Positions 23,101-34,989 of a stretch of DNA of 64,000 nt are shown here, piece after piece. The position numbers were made by a program, and so were the translations under genes. The notes below the pieces were generated by a model, which was not told where the DNA came from, did not search any database, and was given only the letters and a program-made list of their open reading frames with translations. The DNA is from Bemisia tabaci (lineage: Eukaryota > Arthropoda > Insecta > Hemiptera > Aleyrodidae). Location of the stretch: the NCBI RefSeq assembly GCF_918797505.1, contig NC_092800.1, positions 31,734,263 to 31,798,262 of the forward strand. Reading direction: 5' to 3'. Each line of letters begins with the position of its first letter. Position 1 is the first letter of the stretch.

Positions 23101-26043
23101 AGAGTACGGAGGCTCACAATGATGGTAGTTGTAATGCCCCCCTATTTTTTTTTTATTAACACGGAAGAAAACTCATTGAACTTAGATCTAAACTGAAGTT
23201 TTAAAATGCAATTTTTATATAGGTTCTGTCTTATAGGTTCTGTACATTGTCATTCTTTATCGCAATTAGCAATTGAAAAATATGAGTTTAAAAAACTGTG
23301 AAATAAGTGTCGAAAGGATATTGATGACAGAGTTGAAGACGGCGTACCTCCATTACAACGTATCAAAATCTCCGATGACGTTATTTTTCCAAAAATATTA
23401 ACCAAACAGCTCATTTCTCAAAATTTTCTGCGAATATTTTTTCGTTAAGGAAGAGAAGTCACAGAGGATTTCACAAAAAAAAATTAGCGCAAACAAAGTT
23501 TGGTAAAAATCTCATCTAATTAAGCGAGGTGGTTCATTCGATTTTTTAAATGGCTGAAGCAGTTACAATATGAAGAGGCAGTCAAATAAAAATTGATACC
23601 TAGTTATATGAAATCAACGTATGAATTCAACTACTCAAGGATTGAAATGTTTCATTGTTGAGATATTTAATTGGTAACAAAGCAAAACTAACCTGACAAT
23701 ACGGAGGATTGACAACTGAGGAAAATACTTTTCGAAATTCACTCATATCCCTGAAGTCTTTGGGTAGTTTATCAACATACAAGCATTTTGAATGAAGAGA
23801 TTCAAAGGTTAATAAGCGGCTATCCAGCCAGTCACAGACTAAACTCCAGCCTTCTAAGTATTTTCCGTCTAGACAACTCTTCGCTTGAAGAGCTGAGTCT
23901 TTTGAAGTGTATTCAACAAAGCCATATCCTTTGCTTTCACCTGAAAACATAGAAAATCATCGGTCAAATGAAGTATAGAAATACACGAGAGTATGTTTAC
24001 TTTTATATAAATCCACACTGAAACCAGAAAAACATCGAGATCCAGCTTGCAGAATTTTAAGTCTCTGTTCCACAATCTAGACATTTGGTCTCTACGTAAT
24101 CACGGTTTCGACTGCAAAAGACGAGGAAAGGGGGAAAAACTGGCTTTAAAATGCCTCTTGTGCTGCAAAATTTTGAGAAGGGTTTAGGTGCAAAATAGTT
24201 GTAAGGCGAGTTTTGCCCCATCCAACTTTTCTACTCTTCGTTAAAGTCTCTGAATCAGCCGAAAAGACTTCACATTCTCTTTCATCTTGTGGACATCCAT
24301 CTTTCAGCTGATTCTTAGACGCACATTCAAATTTTTAATTTCAAAAGCGTTCCTGATGTTTATCTTATCTAGTTTGTAAAAGCTCCTCTATTATCAAGAT
24401 GATTTGCAGATTTGGAAATGTCGTTCAATAACGTGTGGTCAATAACGGCGACTCAGTTGCAATAGTATAAACCTTTTTCCGCAAAATTTGGAGAAGAAAC
24501 AGTCTCTCAGGTAAAAGAAGAGGTTCCTGGAACAAAGTCCTTAAATGTTTTATTTCCTGACGAATCCCGGCAGGGTTGCCACACAATTTAGAAAATGAAA
24601 TTCCCTGACACATTTTGGCTAACATTTGCCCTGACAATTGAGGATACGCTAGATGGTTAAAAAGACTAAATTAGAAATAAGTTTCCAGGCAAAATTTGTT
24701 GTTCGAAACGTCAAACCCATATTAAAAAGCAAACATAGGTGACTTGATGATGTTTCGCGACATTTTCGTCATTTTTCCTGATATTTCCCAAACTTTTTCT
24801 TGACGTTTCCCAGTATTCCCGACTGTGGCAACCGCGTAGTCATTCAGAACGTCAAACCCATACTAAAAAGCAAATATAGGCGACTTGATAATTTTTCCCT
24901 GACTGTGTCACCGCTTCTGCCATGGTAAGGAAGAACGCCGTATGAACATTCGAGAGTTGCCAAAATTACTTTTATAGAATGTTTATTTTTGAGGATAGTT
25001 ATGAATAATTTTCCATTACATTTTCAGAATCTTCAGGTGAAATTGCGAACAAAATTATCAGAAAATAGGGAAGAAAATATTCATAAGTTTACCAGAAAAC
25101 TAGCGTTTTATGCATGGTGTCTAGTTTTCTTGGCAAAGCTCATTCCCTGATTTTTCCCTAATTTTCCTTGATTTTCAGGAGCTCATTCCCGGATGAGAAA
25201 CCGAAGTTTTCTCCCACTTTCTGGGGATTTTCTTGGAAAAAAGGACATAATTTTCCAGAGTTTTAGATATGCATATCGATTTTAATTCATCTTACAGCCA
25301 TTTTTTTGGCGCACGTCAGATTAGACCGCCAAATTTGAAAACGAAATGATCCCTGGGTGGTTCGAGAACAGATTCCCGGTTTCTGGAACAGATTCCCGGT
25401 TTCTGGAACAGATTCCCTGGTTTTCCCGGTAAATTTTCATTCCCTGATGGATCCCGGGTTTTCCCGGTTTTTAAAAAACTAGACACCATGGTTTTATGGA
25501 AGGGACTTTGGCAGTGGCGTGGCATGAATAATCGATCTTCGATATCTCGTCATTTGAAGCTATGGTAAAGAATCGATTACTATGGTGTTCGCTGCGAACA
25601 CCCTGATAATCGATCTTTTTTCATAGGTTTAAATGGCATAATAATTGATAGATCGCAATTCACGCCACTTCACTGGACTTTGGCAACGCCTGAAGGTTGT
25701 TACGGCGTTTTTCCTTGGCACGGTGTAGAAACCATGAGTTGGACTCACCAGTCTTTTCGCTGATCATGAGGAAATGTCTCCTGATCTCGCCGAAGGGGCG
25801 GACGAGGTCCGTGAACTGGGACTCGGTCATGGTGAGGGGGAGTCGGGCGACGCAGAGCATGCCGTCGGTGGGGCCCGGGCTCACGGGGATCTTCTGGCCC
25901 CGCAGGAAGAAGTTCTTGTTCGGGTCCCACTCCTCCAGCATCTCCGGGTCTTCCAGGATCACTTTGGCTGCCTTCGAGCCGGTCCCGCCGTTTTGGATGT
26001 GCACGCACTGCACCGGGAAGTCGCACAGCATGTCGCGGATTTC
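19358..26043 (-). CDS. Raver-like RRM protein (ribonucleoprotein PTB-binding), 5' end missing
   Basis: Seven exons on the minus strand, in transcript order: 26043-25749, 23940-23693, 22995-22813, 22368-22275, 21659-21528, 21138-20975, 20137-19358. All junctions are GT-AG and in phase, giving 631 residues. Seen (numbered from the first visible residue): the remainder of RRM1 at 1-60. RRM2 has RNP2 MLCVARL at 62-68 and RNP1 KGYGFVEY at 102-109. RRM3 has RNP2 CLYVDKL at 151-157 and a degenerate RNP1 (WGLVEY). Next comes [10 protein letters not shown], a raver hallmark just after RRM3. A long Pro/Ser/Gln-rich tail ends in [10 protein letters not shown], a probable nuclear signal. Known: vertebrate ravers bind PTB and adhesion proteins and assist repression of exons. 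The [S/G][I/L]LGxxP PTB-binding motif of vertebrate ravers is not seen. The first exon(s), encoding the N-terminus and strand beta-1 of RRM1, are not found between 26.05 and 64 kb. Confidence 0.88.
20975..21138 (-). CDS. Raver exon: Asn/Thr/Pro-rich linker
   Basis: 164 bases, acceptor CTTTCTTTCAG, donor AAA|GTAAGT. It encodes [15 protein letters not shown] through [10 protein letters not shown]. No domain is recognised; the assignment rests on splice signals and phase. Confidence 0.8.
21528..21659 (-). CDS. Raver exon: linker after GLLPEP
   Basis: 132 bases, acceptor CTCTTTACAG, donor G|GTACGA. It encodes [19 protein letters not shown] and a Thr/Pro-rich linker to NPAK. Low complexity, but phases fit both neighbours exactly. 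Confidence 0.8.
22275..22368 (-). CDS. Raver exon: post-RRM GLLPEP segment
   Basis: A small 94-base exon with acceptor TTTTTTACAG and donor T|GTAAGT. It encodes [20 protein letters not shown] and on to KQNPI. Vertebrate ravers have a very similar NRGKGLLPEPN segment at the same place, which supports the exon despite its size. Confidence 0.87.
22813..22995 (-). CDS. Raver exon: rest of RRM3
   Basis: Sixty-one codons, phase 0 at both ends, flanked by TTTTTTGCAG and ACG|GTAAGT. It encodes [20 protein letters not shown] and the end of RRM3, with [19 protein letters not shown] typical of the fourth strand. Confidence 0.9.
23693..23940 (-). CDS. Raver exon: RRM2 RNP1 and start of RRM3
   Basis: The acceptor TTTTCAG precedes GTGAAAGC and the donor is CAG|GTTAGT. 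It encodes [16 protein letters not shown] through [12 protein letters not shown] to PPYCQ. The intron above it (23941-25748) carries nested transposons. Confidence 0.92.
24571..24833. mobile_element. Element with CAGGGTTGCCACA ends (family E), copy 1
   Basis: Left CAGGGTTGCCACACAATTTA, right GACTGTGGCAACC. The inside is CCTGA-rich. A fragment of the same element repeats immediately after (24840-24910, from AGAACGTCAAACCCATAC). Lies in the intron between raver exons 25749-26043 and 23693-23940. Confidence 0.6.
25113..25490. mobile_element. hAT-like CATGGTGTCTAG element (family F) with 8-bp TSD
   Basis: Duplication GTTTTATG at 25105-25112 and 25491-25498; ends CATGGTGTCTAGTTTTC and AAAAAACTAGACACCATG. 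The inside is made of CCCGGTTTTCCTGA-type words. Inserted in a family A copy. Confidence 0.85.
25512..25675. mobile_element. hAT-like CAGTGGCGTGGC element (family L) with 8-bp TSD
   Basis: Duplication GACTTTGG at 25504-25511 and 25676-25683; ends CAGTGGCGTGGCATGAATAA and TTCACGCCACTTCACTG. Its centre is a hairpin (GGTGTTCGC, T, GCGAACACC). Relatives are at 39373-40092 and 51122-51262. Confidence 0.85.
25749..26043 (-). CDS. Raver exon: rest of RRM1 and start of RRM2
   Basis: The acceptor reads TTTTTTGTTGCAG on the minus strand just above 26043, and donor G|GTGAGT is at 25748-25743. It encodes [20 protein letters not shown] through [16 protein letters not shown] to SEKTG. The preceding exon should supply the first RRM1 strand (a K-I/L-x-I-R-x-L-P type sequence); I could not find it. 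GC-rich composition gives long antisense frames that are not genes. Confidence 0.9.
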
Positions 26044-27221
26044 CTGCAACAAAAAAGGGAACGACCACTGATTAGTTCGGAGCGTTAGAAAGCATGATAA
26101 GACGCAGTTTCCCGCAGGAAGGAACGTAACTTCATTCCAAGGTTGCAAAATTGACTCAAACAATGAAATTTTGTACGAGATTTTTTTGTACCCCAGCAAT
26201 TTATGTCGAAAACTTGTCTGATTTGTGCATAAGATCATGAGAAAAATTGGTGAAATTTTCAGTTAAAAACATCTAAGTTTCTCCGGGTAAAAATGCAATT
26301 TGCAAGGAAAAAGGCAACATTGATTAAATTCGAGAGAAGCTTACTTTCGATTGCAAATTTCGTTTCAGATTTTTGGAAGAGCACGAACGAGCAATTTTTC
26401 GTGAAATTTCCTTCACCCCTCACAAGATTCATAAACAAGTCGAAGAATATATTTCGGTTAGTTTTCCTCTGGAGAACAAAACACGATCGGAGATTTTTAA
26501 ACATTGCGACGAGGCTACACATATTTCAACTTAAACCATCTACACGCAGATCCTAGAGCCAAGAGAGAGTTTTCCAACTTTTCCATAATCGCAGCCAAAA
26601 TGAGCCAGCTTCAGAAGTTTTTGAAGCGCGAGGAGGGGGCAAGATCGGGAAATCGTTTCTTGGTCGATCGTCCTCGGAATTGAAGTTGGTTGACGACGAC
26701 AACGGTTCAACAAACGCAAAATATGCAAACCGGTTACGGTCAGCTGCCGAACTGCGCGCGCGGTGCGTTGCCGCAGCCTCCGAAAAATGAATCACTCGAC
26801 GTAATAACCGAAAGAGTCCTCTCCCTTTATGAGCCGTGAACTCCATAAGAATTCATCTATTCCAGGGATCACCAGATGAAGCTTCCGCTCGTTTCCCGCA
26901 TTCTCGCGATATGAAATAATTCGAGTTTTGATGCTCGATTTAAAAACTGAGACCTGAGGTGGAGAAAGGAAAGGAAAGGAAAAGAAGGGAAAAAGAGAAA
27001 GACAAAAAGTCGAAGTGTCTAAGTGTCGGAGTATGTTCGCAGGATGTTTATAGCATTAAGGAAAAAACAGTTCCTGTCTTTTTCGGTCAACGGCCGACTG
27101 GCGATCATTAAAAAAATTCGATTTTGACTGTTAGTTTTAAATTAGAGTTTAAAATCTTTAGCTTCCTTCTCCAAATTTCGAGCTCAAGGGCTAATTCCAT
27201 TTTTCTAAAACTTCTTTTGAC
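26044..27221. other. Unassigned sequence upstream of the first visible raver exon
   Basis: No coding exon is recognised. A GC-richer stretch at 26580-26830 has frames on both strands, none resembling RRM1. A GA-rich tract lies at 26957-27003 (AAGGAAAGGAAAGGAAAAGA). Confidence 0.4.
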
Positions 27222-28039
27222 CAGGGCCGGATTTTCTTACTTGCCGCCCATGGGCCGCCTGTTTTTTGCCGCCCCCTTCTCATTCGTTTTGAAACATCAA
27301 TAAAAACCATCAAGTGAACGTGCCGGAGGGGAAGAGGCGTATAAGACGCGTTTACTCGTGTTGGTCATATTTTTTGCGAAAGCCCCGTCAACACTACTAG
27401 AAAAAGTTCACGGAACTTGGCGCGAAAGTTAAGTTCCGTAAACCTATCTCTGTTTGGACAAGGCCCTCCATTTATAAGAAATGAACCAAAAAATTATGAA
27501 AGAACAAACATAAATGTGATTTAATAATTTTAACTTCCGCTGCCGCGCCGCGCTGACCGCTGCTGCACGCACTGTTTGACGCAATGCTTGCAGTATTCAT
27601 GCAGTCTTGTAGGCGCTATAAGTTTCACGCTGCCGGCTGCTGACCACAGCGACCGCACTGTCTTTGGCGCAATGCGTGAAGTATTCACGCAGTCTTGTAG
27701 GCGCTAATATGTGTTACATGCCGATCGCCGCGCCGAGGGCTTCTCTTTTTCATCTCACGTTCTCGTCATCATTGCTCTCTGCACCGCGCCGCCGTTCCAG
27801 GCCGAATTCCACGTGAGATTTCTCTCTTAGTCTTAACTCGACTAATGAAAGGTGCTGTCTATTGTATCACAGAAAGACTACAAAATTAGAGATATACTCT
27901 CGGGAAATGAGAGACTTTGTCACCTTTTCTCGTTCGTATATTTTTTCTCTGAATCCGATTTTTCTTTATAGCTTAATTTAAAAAAATTGCAAAATTTGCC
28001 GCCATGGGCCCATGTGGCCACCCCCTTAATCCGTCCCTG
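27222..28039. mobile_element. Family D hAT-like element, copy 3 (inverted), 8-bp TSD
   Basis: Duplication CTTTTGAC at 27214-27221 and 28040-28047. Ends CAGGGCCGGATTTTCTTACT and CACCCCCTTAATCCGTCCCT plus G. Same internal modules as copy 1, in reverse. 818 bp. Confidence 0.88.
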
Positions 28040-28365
28040 CTTTTGACCGAGTTTTGTCCCGATTTTCGAGTATCATCTGGTATACAAAAAATACTTAAAC
28101 TTCTTGACTGAAGGCGAGAATTCAAAGGTTCTGAAGCAAAATTCCCTGACCTCTTGCGAGCTTTTCACCCTTGATGGATAATGCTGTTGACCGAAGCAGG
28201 AGCGGAACTCCAGCAGTTTCGCCAAAATTTTACCGTGTGCCTTACGTTATTTCGTCTGTAAATCAACGATACGGCGTTTTACATCTCGCTGACCGCTAAT
28301 TCGACTGCCAATCTCCCCATTTCGAATGTTTCGATCAACCGCGGCGTACCGAACCGATGTACTGT

Positions 28366-28613
28366 CGTTCTGAGGAAAAACGCAGTATGAACCCTCTGCC
28401 GTTGCCAAATTTCTTTTGACAAATCACTAATTTTCAGGAAAATTCGTCAACATTCTCCATTAAATTTTTCAGAGCATTATGTCCGTAATTTGATCTACAT
28501 GGTCTGAAAAGTTCAACGCAAAATAAGCATAACTCTCTTCAAAAATAAACATTTTCAGAGTGGAAATTTGGCAACCTTCGACTGCTCATACGGCGTTTAT
28601 CCTTAGCACGGGA
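28366..28613. mobile_element. Family A element
   Basis: From CTGTCGTTCTGAGGAAAAAC to ACGGCGTTTATCCTTAGCAC then GGGAG. Complete but diverged at both tips. Confidence 0.7.
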
Positions 28614-28679
28614 GTGTGGCTCTGTAACGAGAGAGCTGCGGTTAATCCCTGTTGCGGAGGGATACCGCGGGGATAAGTC

Positions 28680-28915
28680 GCACAGTGGATCGAGTCAGTC
28701 AGAGAGGTCGGACAGGAAATTTTGAACTAAAACTGCAAATTTTCATGCTTATTTCGGCACATTTTAAATTTTAAGGGGTGCTACAGAAAGAAAATTTCAC
28801 GAGGAAACCAATGAAACCACTTTCAGAACCTCAAAATTGTGTATGAACGGAGTTATAAGCGTTTGAAGTTTCCAAATTTTGTCCGACCTCCCGCATTGAC
28901 TCGATCCACCGTGCG
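28680..28915. mobile_element. Family C element, copy 3
   Basis: GCACAGTGGATCGAGTCAGT at the left, CATTGACTCGATCCACCGTG at the right; both TIRs well preserved. Confidence 0.8.
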
Positions 28916-29345
28916 GCAGGGCCGAGCATCGGTATAACCTCTCATTAAGTCTCGCTCCGCGTCCATTAGCGTAATTGTTCCGGCCTTTGATTTCGGATCG
29001 GGCAGGTGATTCGGTCAACGTCGGACACATAAGCCTGTCTTTTGTCGCGCCGATTCCCGATTCCAATCTGCCGACCGATGTTCTAGCGGTGACTCGCCGC
29101 GGAGTGTCCCCCCGGAATAAAATTACAACTTCGGTCGGGGGTGAACGTTAACCACGAGCGCAAAATATTGGTGCGAAAATAATGCGCGATACAGTGAAGC
29201 GATTCGATCAGGGATACAGAAGACGCCCGATCGATCGGTGAGGACATTTTTGTCCAAAACGACACCGAAGAAAAAACTTTCGGAGACAATTCCGACGATT
29301 TGTCGAGCTTTTCGACTTTTCGAGAGACGTTTCGACGCGTGTTTA
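28916..29345. other. GC/CpG-rich single-copy island
   Basis: Sequence unlike the AT-rich spacers and not repeated in the window. It contains ATTAGCGTAATTGTTCCGG and many CpGs. The frames present show no known domain. Possibly regulatory. Confidence 0.3.
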
Positions 29346-30484
29346 CATGCAAGATCTTAATTTTGAAATCTTTTGAAAAAAAAGAGAAAAAAAATACAAA
29401 TCCAATTTTGAAGTATCTTATAGAATTCTCGTATATTTGTTGCGGGCTACACGCGCAGCCCTTGTAAAAATCATCAAACTGTTACTTTGAATCTCTGCTC
29501 TTGCGAAGGGGCTGTTGAATGGTGGGCAGTACTAAGACCCGATCAACCGTTGACCAATCACAACAAAAATATCTGACCAGGTTATTTAACGCAAGACGCA
29601 GGGCGTTCAAACAAATTTTACTATTCAAGAATTGTTGGAATGAAGTCATCTTAACACGATCCTGCGACTAGCGCTACTAACCCATACAATTCACTTCTAA
29701 TGCGAGTCAGCTTAGGAGTGAAGCAAGGGAGCTCTGAACAGTGTTCACTATCACTATCAACAAGTGATTGCATTCGTGGGCTGCGGCTGGTTTGCCTCAG
29801 ATTTTTAAGGCGGGCCATAAAGCTAAACAGTTGGAAAATGCATTGCACAGGACGTGCTTTGTTCAAGATTTCAACTTCAAGACGCTCCCGCTCTATTAGG
29901 GGAGAGTGATGTTCACAACGTTGCCAAACATTTTTTTTTTTTAAAGTAAATGGGAGCGAGCTATTAATGACACTAAACAAAAAGATTTTAGAATATCTTG
30001 CGATTTTCTTGAGTCTTTGAGAATCAATAGACCGCGTGTAAACCTATTGACAGACATCGTCAACTTAAGGTCCGCCTTCAATTCCGCAACGTAGGCAACC
30101 AATCACTGCTAATCGAATAAAGCGAGAGCACTCCTATTTTTTCCTTTAAATTTTCAGTTGATTTTATTTCCGCAGTAAACCAAGGGACGAAGGGAAAGAA
30201 CTGGATGTCCTTGAAATAAGTCCTGGAAGATTCTCAAAAGTTTCAAATTTTCCGTGGGTCCTTCCCTGCGTCCTTCTCTGACTTTAAGGTGTCCCTTGAG
30301 TCTTCCTCTGGAGCGCTTAATTCACTCTCACAGGTTAAAAAATCATTCAAAGCCCATAAATATCAAACTCGGACACCCTTCTTTTCTCTTTCTTCTCCAA
30401 AGAGAGTCATGAAAAAAGAGAATTTAAAAGCCCTCTTTCTGTTGTGCCTTCCTACGAAATTCAGTTCAAAATAGCAAACTGGTA

Positions 30485-30714
30485 CACTGGAAAAAAAAAA
30501 CACATTGGATCTAGAGTCCAGACTCTTTAAAAACATCGACAAGAAAAAATACTCTTGATTCAATGAGATTTAAGCTTAAATCAAGAACCAAGCCTCTTAA
30601 TTTAAGCGGATTTCGTTATGATTCAAGCAAAAATCCGATTGAATCAAGAGCATTATTTCTTGTCAATGTTTTCAAGAGTCTGGACTCTAGATCCAATGTG
30701 GTTTTTTTCCAGTG
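30485..30714. mobile_element. CACTGG hairpin element (family B), copy 1
   Basis: A near-palindrome about 230 bp long. The left arm starts CACTGGAAAAAAAAAACACA and runs on through TTGGATCTAGAGTCCAGACT; the right arm is its inverse and ends TTTTTTTCCAGTG. Each arm also contains a small self-complementary core (GAGTCCAGACTC). Confidence 0.85.
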
Positions 30715-30849
30715 ATTGACTGAGGACAGTGGATTTTGGTGAGCGTATTTTTTACTCGTAAAGAACCCCGAGATCGAAACAAGTACATTTGGCAAGGGAG
30801 GGCAGCCAAGGGGTAAACAAGCGAGACCAAGGAGGTTTAATAGACGCCG

Positions 30850-31255
30850 CTTTAAGAAATTACCAGCGCCGGGGAAGTCAAGTGCAACCCCTGTTCCCTG
30901 TTCCTTATTAAAGCGTGAAGCTCGAAATAGAACCGGAGGAGTCCAGGACCAGCTCCTCGCCGTCGGGGGCTGCGGGGCTGGGGTCCGGGGGGGGGGAGGA
31001 GGGCGGGAGCTGAGTCATTTCGAGGCCTTCTTCGTCTGGTTCTTTGTCTCCGAATGTTTTCTCTCCCCGCGCTCTGAATCATCGTCGCGTATCTGTATCG
31101 CGACGGGAATATGAACCGCTGGGTTCTAGTCTGGCTACGCGATAGTGGGGGGTGTCCAGCTGCGGTCATTTGCGCCGGAAGTGGACATCGGGATATCGGA
31201 GGGGGCCACGGCCCCCTCTGTTCACGAGGGAGGAAAGAAGTAGTGAAATACATTT
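30850..31255. other. GC-rich single-copy island
   Basis: Dense CpG and G runs. Open frames exist on the minus strand in more than one register, including a Pro-rich one, but none has a recognisable domain or splice context. Left as non-coding or unknown. Confidence 0.3.
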
Positions 31256-31269
31256 TATTTTCGAGCGGT

Positions 31270-31500
31270 GCATAATAGAAGGAGCTAATAAGAGGGGCCA
31301 GACATGAAACTTTTGGCTAAAATTTCAAATTCTGATGTTAATTTCGTCACAAATTCAATTTCAAGAGGTGTTCCTGACAGGCAATTTTACGAAAAAACCA
31401 ATGAAACTACAATTGAACCCTTTGATTTCGTATTTCTAAAAATATGAGCTTTTAAAGTTTCCAGGTTTTGTCCAGCTTCTCCTAGTGACTCAGTCACTGT
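31270..31500. mobile_element. Family C element, copy 4, degenerate
   Basis: Internal blocks of family C (GGCCAGACATGAAAC; AAACCAATGAAACTAC; GTCCAGCTTCTCCTAGTGAC) in order, with eroded tips. Confidence 0.6.
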
Positions 31501-34500
31501 GCGGTGCTCTGGCGACTTTGGCTATAAACACCTCGAAAAGATATACAGAAAATAAAAAGGGGAGGGGGTGAAGAGGGGGATGGGGTGAAGAGGGGAGGAC
31601 GAGGCGAAGGGGGAAACTTGGAAAAGGACAGTTTTAGTGTCAAAAAGAGAAATTGCCTCCACCGTAAGATGGAGGGAACCGAGGCTTGCATTAATGCGAT
31701 GGATTCCAATGAGCTTTTTGAGGAGTGGAAACGCGCCTTGAAAGTCCGAACGGAAATAGGGGGGAAGAATCTTACGAGCCTACGTTTCTCTTGACTAAAA
31801 TGACAAAAATTTTCCGAACTGTTTGACCAGTGATCTATCTTTGTGAATAAGAGTAAAAAAATAGTAAAATTACTATTTCATCAAATTCTGAGGGGGTCAC
31901 TTTTTCAAAGTTGCACCAGTTGGCATGGAATGACCCAATTTGCATCACACATTTTGATTTAACTTTAAAAAAAGCTTGGAAATTTTAATCGAAGTTATGA
32001 GTCTCTTAATTCTTTGTCCCGGCACTCGTAAAAAACCCGAACGAAAGAGGAACAACAGAGCAAAAGGAAGAGATTTTAGTCTTCTATTGAGATCACCATT
32101 CTTCGTTCATTATTTCATCGTTTTCCGCACGAGTTAAAACATTTTTCCATTAAATTTCTCCAACTTATTAACCAACATGGAGACACCTTGTCGACAATGT
32201 ACATTCAAAAAGCTCTCATTATGTTTGGTAATCTGAGAGATTAGTCTATTAAAATGCAGTTCCGAGGCTATCCGATCGGACTGAAAGTATCAGCTTGAAT
32301 GTTTTCTTTCTGACGTCTGATAAGTCCCTGAGAAAAAGGGGTGATGATACAGCCGGTATGGAATGAATCTCTCTCATGACAGACCCCATGTGCGCGTGAT
32401 CGCAGCAGACATCGGAGTTGACGAATCTCATGTTCAAGGATTTCTTTATCCCTGACACCATGTGGCGTGTGAGTGAATGTGAGAATTCCTTTGCAATCTA
32501 ACTCCCATAGGGAGCTGAGTCAGTGTACGCAGTTGAGACTGTAGGCGGTTTCCTTGCAAAGTAAACACAGATATCACTGGCGAGACCAGAAAAACTTGTG
32601 CTAAAATAAAAGAATCTGCAAAATAAAGCGCACAAGTTGATCAATTCCAAACAGCGGAATACCTCTTTTGGAAACTTTGGGGCATTATTCCAGCAACGAT
32701 AGAAGGTCGAAAAAAAATTTCCGATGTAGCTTAAGCTCTTTGTTTCAGGGTACAATAGCCACAAAGGCACGAATTAAGACTTAGATAATTATTTTTTTAT
32801 AGGGATTGCCGGCAAGATATCCGGATTTTGTCAGAGATTTTCCTGCGCCGAAAAAGCCCCGATTTTTATTTTGGATAATTAATAGAATTAAACTTAAAAA
32901 TCATTTTTACAACGAGTATATAACTTTCAAAGCATATAATGGCAGCGTGGTCAAAATGAGAATCTGAATCATAATTTGGCATTCATCATCGTTCAACCTT
33001 GGAGCGCTTCATTGCAAAGCCGAAACGGAGGCGATCATACTTATTTCTTGCAGTCATTTTTCAATCAGCAAAACATTCTTTGTTGAGGCAATCCGCAGGG
33101 GACATACTTCGGTCATAAAACACGGCTTGAAGTTTCGATTTTTATTTAAACTACCTCTTCGAGAATCAAACTGCCCAGCACAAGGATTGTGTGACTTACT
33201 TCGGTTGAATACGCTGAAAATTATAACCAACGTCAGGTGATCTGTCCACGTTCTCACTTATGTTTCTATCATGCAATTTCCATGGAAATGATAAATGATA
33301 TCTGTAAAGTTGGTCAATGTATTTCGTCAGTCTTCTGTGGCACGAATCTGTGGGATATTTTTATGAAAAAGATCAATGATATGCCTTGTTTTTCATCCAC
33401 GGTGCGTAAAACAGAAACAGAGAGGAGGCAAAGGTCAATATTTTCTTTCTCTCCTATAAATACGAAATTCATTTTGATAATGAAAATCAAAGTGAAAAGT
33501 CGTCGATCGTTTCATGACAGATTGCAGGAGTTTTGGCGGGAAAAGATCTAAAGCCTCTTTTTACGTAACTGGCCATCATTGGTCGACAAATTCTGAATCC
33601 AATTAGAATAAAAGAGCAGAGAAAAAAGGCAGTCCATTGAGGGTCACGGTCAACAGCGCCGAAAATAGCATGATACCTACATCATGCGAAATTGAAATTC
33701 TATGCAACTCATTACCACGATGCTGCAAACAATGTGGAAAAAATTATAAAATTGTGAGAATTGCTTTGCGAGCGAAATCAGCCTTCGTCACTAGATCGCC
33801 AGGGAAGGCGGAAGAGAGTATCAGAGTAAGGGTTCAAATTATATATAGAATTTGTCTATGGTCCGCGGGGCCCTTGAAATTTTCGCGTATCATCACGCCT
33901 TCTTCTAAGTTTAATTGTTTACATTTTTCTCCGGGTGTTCAAAGCCAAAGCCTCGCGTATAGAGATCTTCTTGGCGCCGAATCAATACGTCTTTCGATGT
34001 CAATGTCGATCCGTCTTTGTTTGATTACTTTCAGTTTAATTTAGTGAATCCGTCCAATTTGCGTAGTGTAGTGGTCTAGTTACACTCGAAGAGGTAACGA
34101 AATTGTGATGGTGTAATTATAAGCTTGCCGAATGGAAAAAAACCTTGCGCACTGTGTGAAAGAAAAAACTCGATGAAAACAACGTTTTTCCCCCTAAGAT
34201 TCTTGCAGCAAAAAATGTTATGTTTCTCTATTATTTATACAGTATCAAAAATATAGCACGTGTATAGACATCATAAAGGCGTCCATCTGCGAGGAGAGAT
34301 TGTATCAGTGGCAGCGGTTATGTCGTTTCTGAAAATGGTCAACTTTTTCGACTCCAGTCCAAGAATTTTTCAGACGGAGTAAAAAGTTCAGTTAGGTCAG
34401 CTGCTCAGCAGTCTCCGAAGAGATTGTTTTGATTCAGAACAATTTCCTTCTTAGAACACCTCAAACTCGCTCCATCGCATCATTTTTTTTTTTTTGCCTC

Positions 34501-34769
34501 CTCGTTTGCTGTGTCAAGTTACGTTTCAGTGGTGCAAGTATATATCTTGATACACTTGTTGAGCGGCTTATATTTACCCAACTAATTGCTCAATGGGGCC
34601 TCATAGGGACTCTTTTTATCACAGAATAAGTGCTTCAACTTCAAAATGATAAGACCTTCTCCTGAATGAGTGTCTGAATTGTAATAACAGCCAAAAAGTA
34701 TTCATACCGAAATCGAAAAACGCCCGATGTTATTTAATTGAGTCTTTCCTTCTCTACAAAATTTCAAAT
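31501..34769. other. Long stretch without gene or recognised repeat
   Basis: AT-rich DNA with a G-rich purine tract at 31555-31620. Short frames only. No tRNA, splice-flanked exon or repeat-family member was recognised. Confidence 0.4.
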
Positions 34770-34909
34770 TAAACTGCATTTTGCAATTAGGAGCCATAGT
34801 TTCTGGCTCAATTAAGAAACAACGTATGTACTATTAGTCTCCCTGTGCACATTAGTGATTTTGCGAATGAGCGAGGAATCGTAGTTCCTGATTGCAAATT
34901 TAGTCCAAC
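34770..34909. mobile_element. Foldback element with TTGCAATTAGGAGCC arms (family H), copy 1
   Basis: Left arm GCATTTTGCAATTAGGAGCC, right arm GTAGTTCCTGATTGCAAATT. About 140 bp, matched by copies at 40687, 58659 and 63396. Confidence 0.65.
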
Positions 34910-34989
34910 GGTTTCAACAAAGAAGTGAACCTTTGACTGTTTCAAAACGTCAATCCATAGTCAACAAGTTTTTCGCAGATTCCATGACG

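Larger units (their letters stand above)
24917..25727. mobile_element. Family A element split by two hAT-like insertions
   Basis: The left end CTGCCATGGTAAGGAAGAAC and the right end TACGGCGTTTTTCCTTGGCA then CGG bracket two foreign elements (25113-25490 and 25512-25675). Removing both plus one copy of each target duplication restores the usual family A right arm. Confidence 0.8.

Noticed and set aside
25697..26088. Long + strand frames opposite raver
   Set aside because: Antisense shadows of a GC-rich coding exon with clear RRM content and splice sites on the other strand.
30852..31253. 133-codon Pro/Arg-rich minus-strand frame as the missing raver N-terminus
   Set aside because: A Pro/Glu-rich register looked tempting, but no RRM beta-1 sequence follows, it runs into stops, and no good donor is present.
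34060..34100. tRNA-like A box (GTAGTGTAGTGGTCTAGTTA)
   Set aside because: No B box (GGTTCGANTCC), no acceptor stem and no anticodon arm could be drawn.
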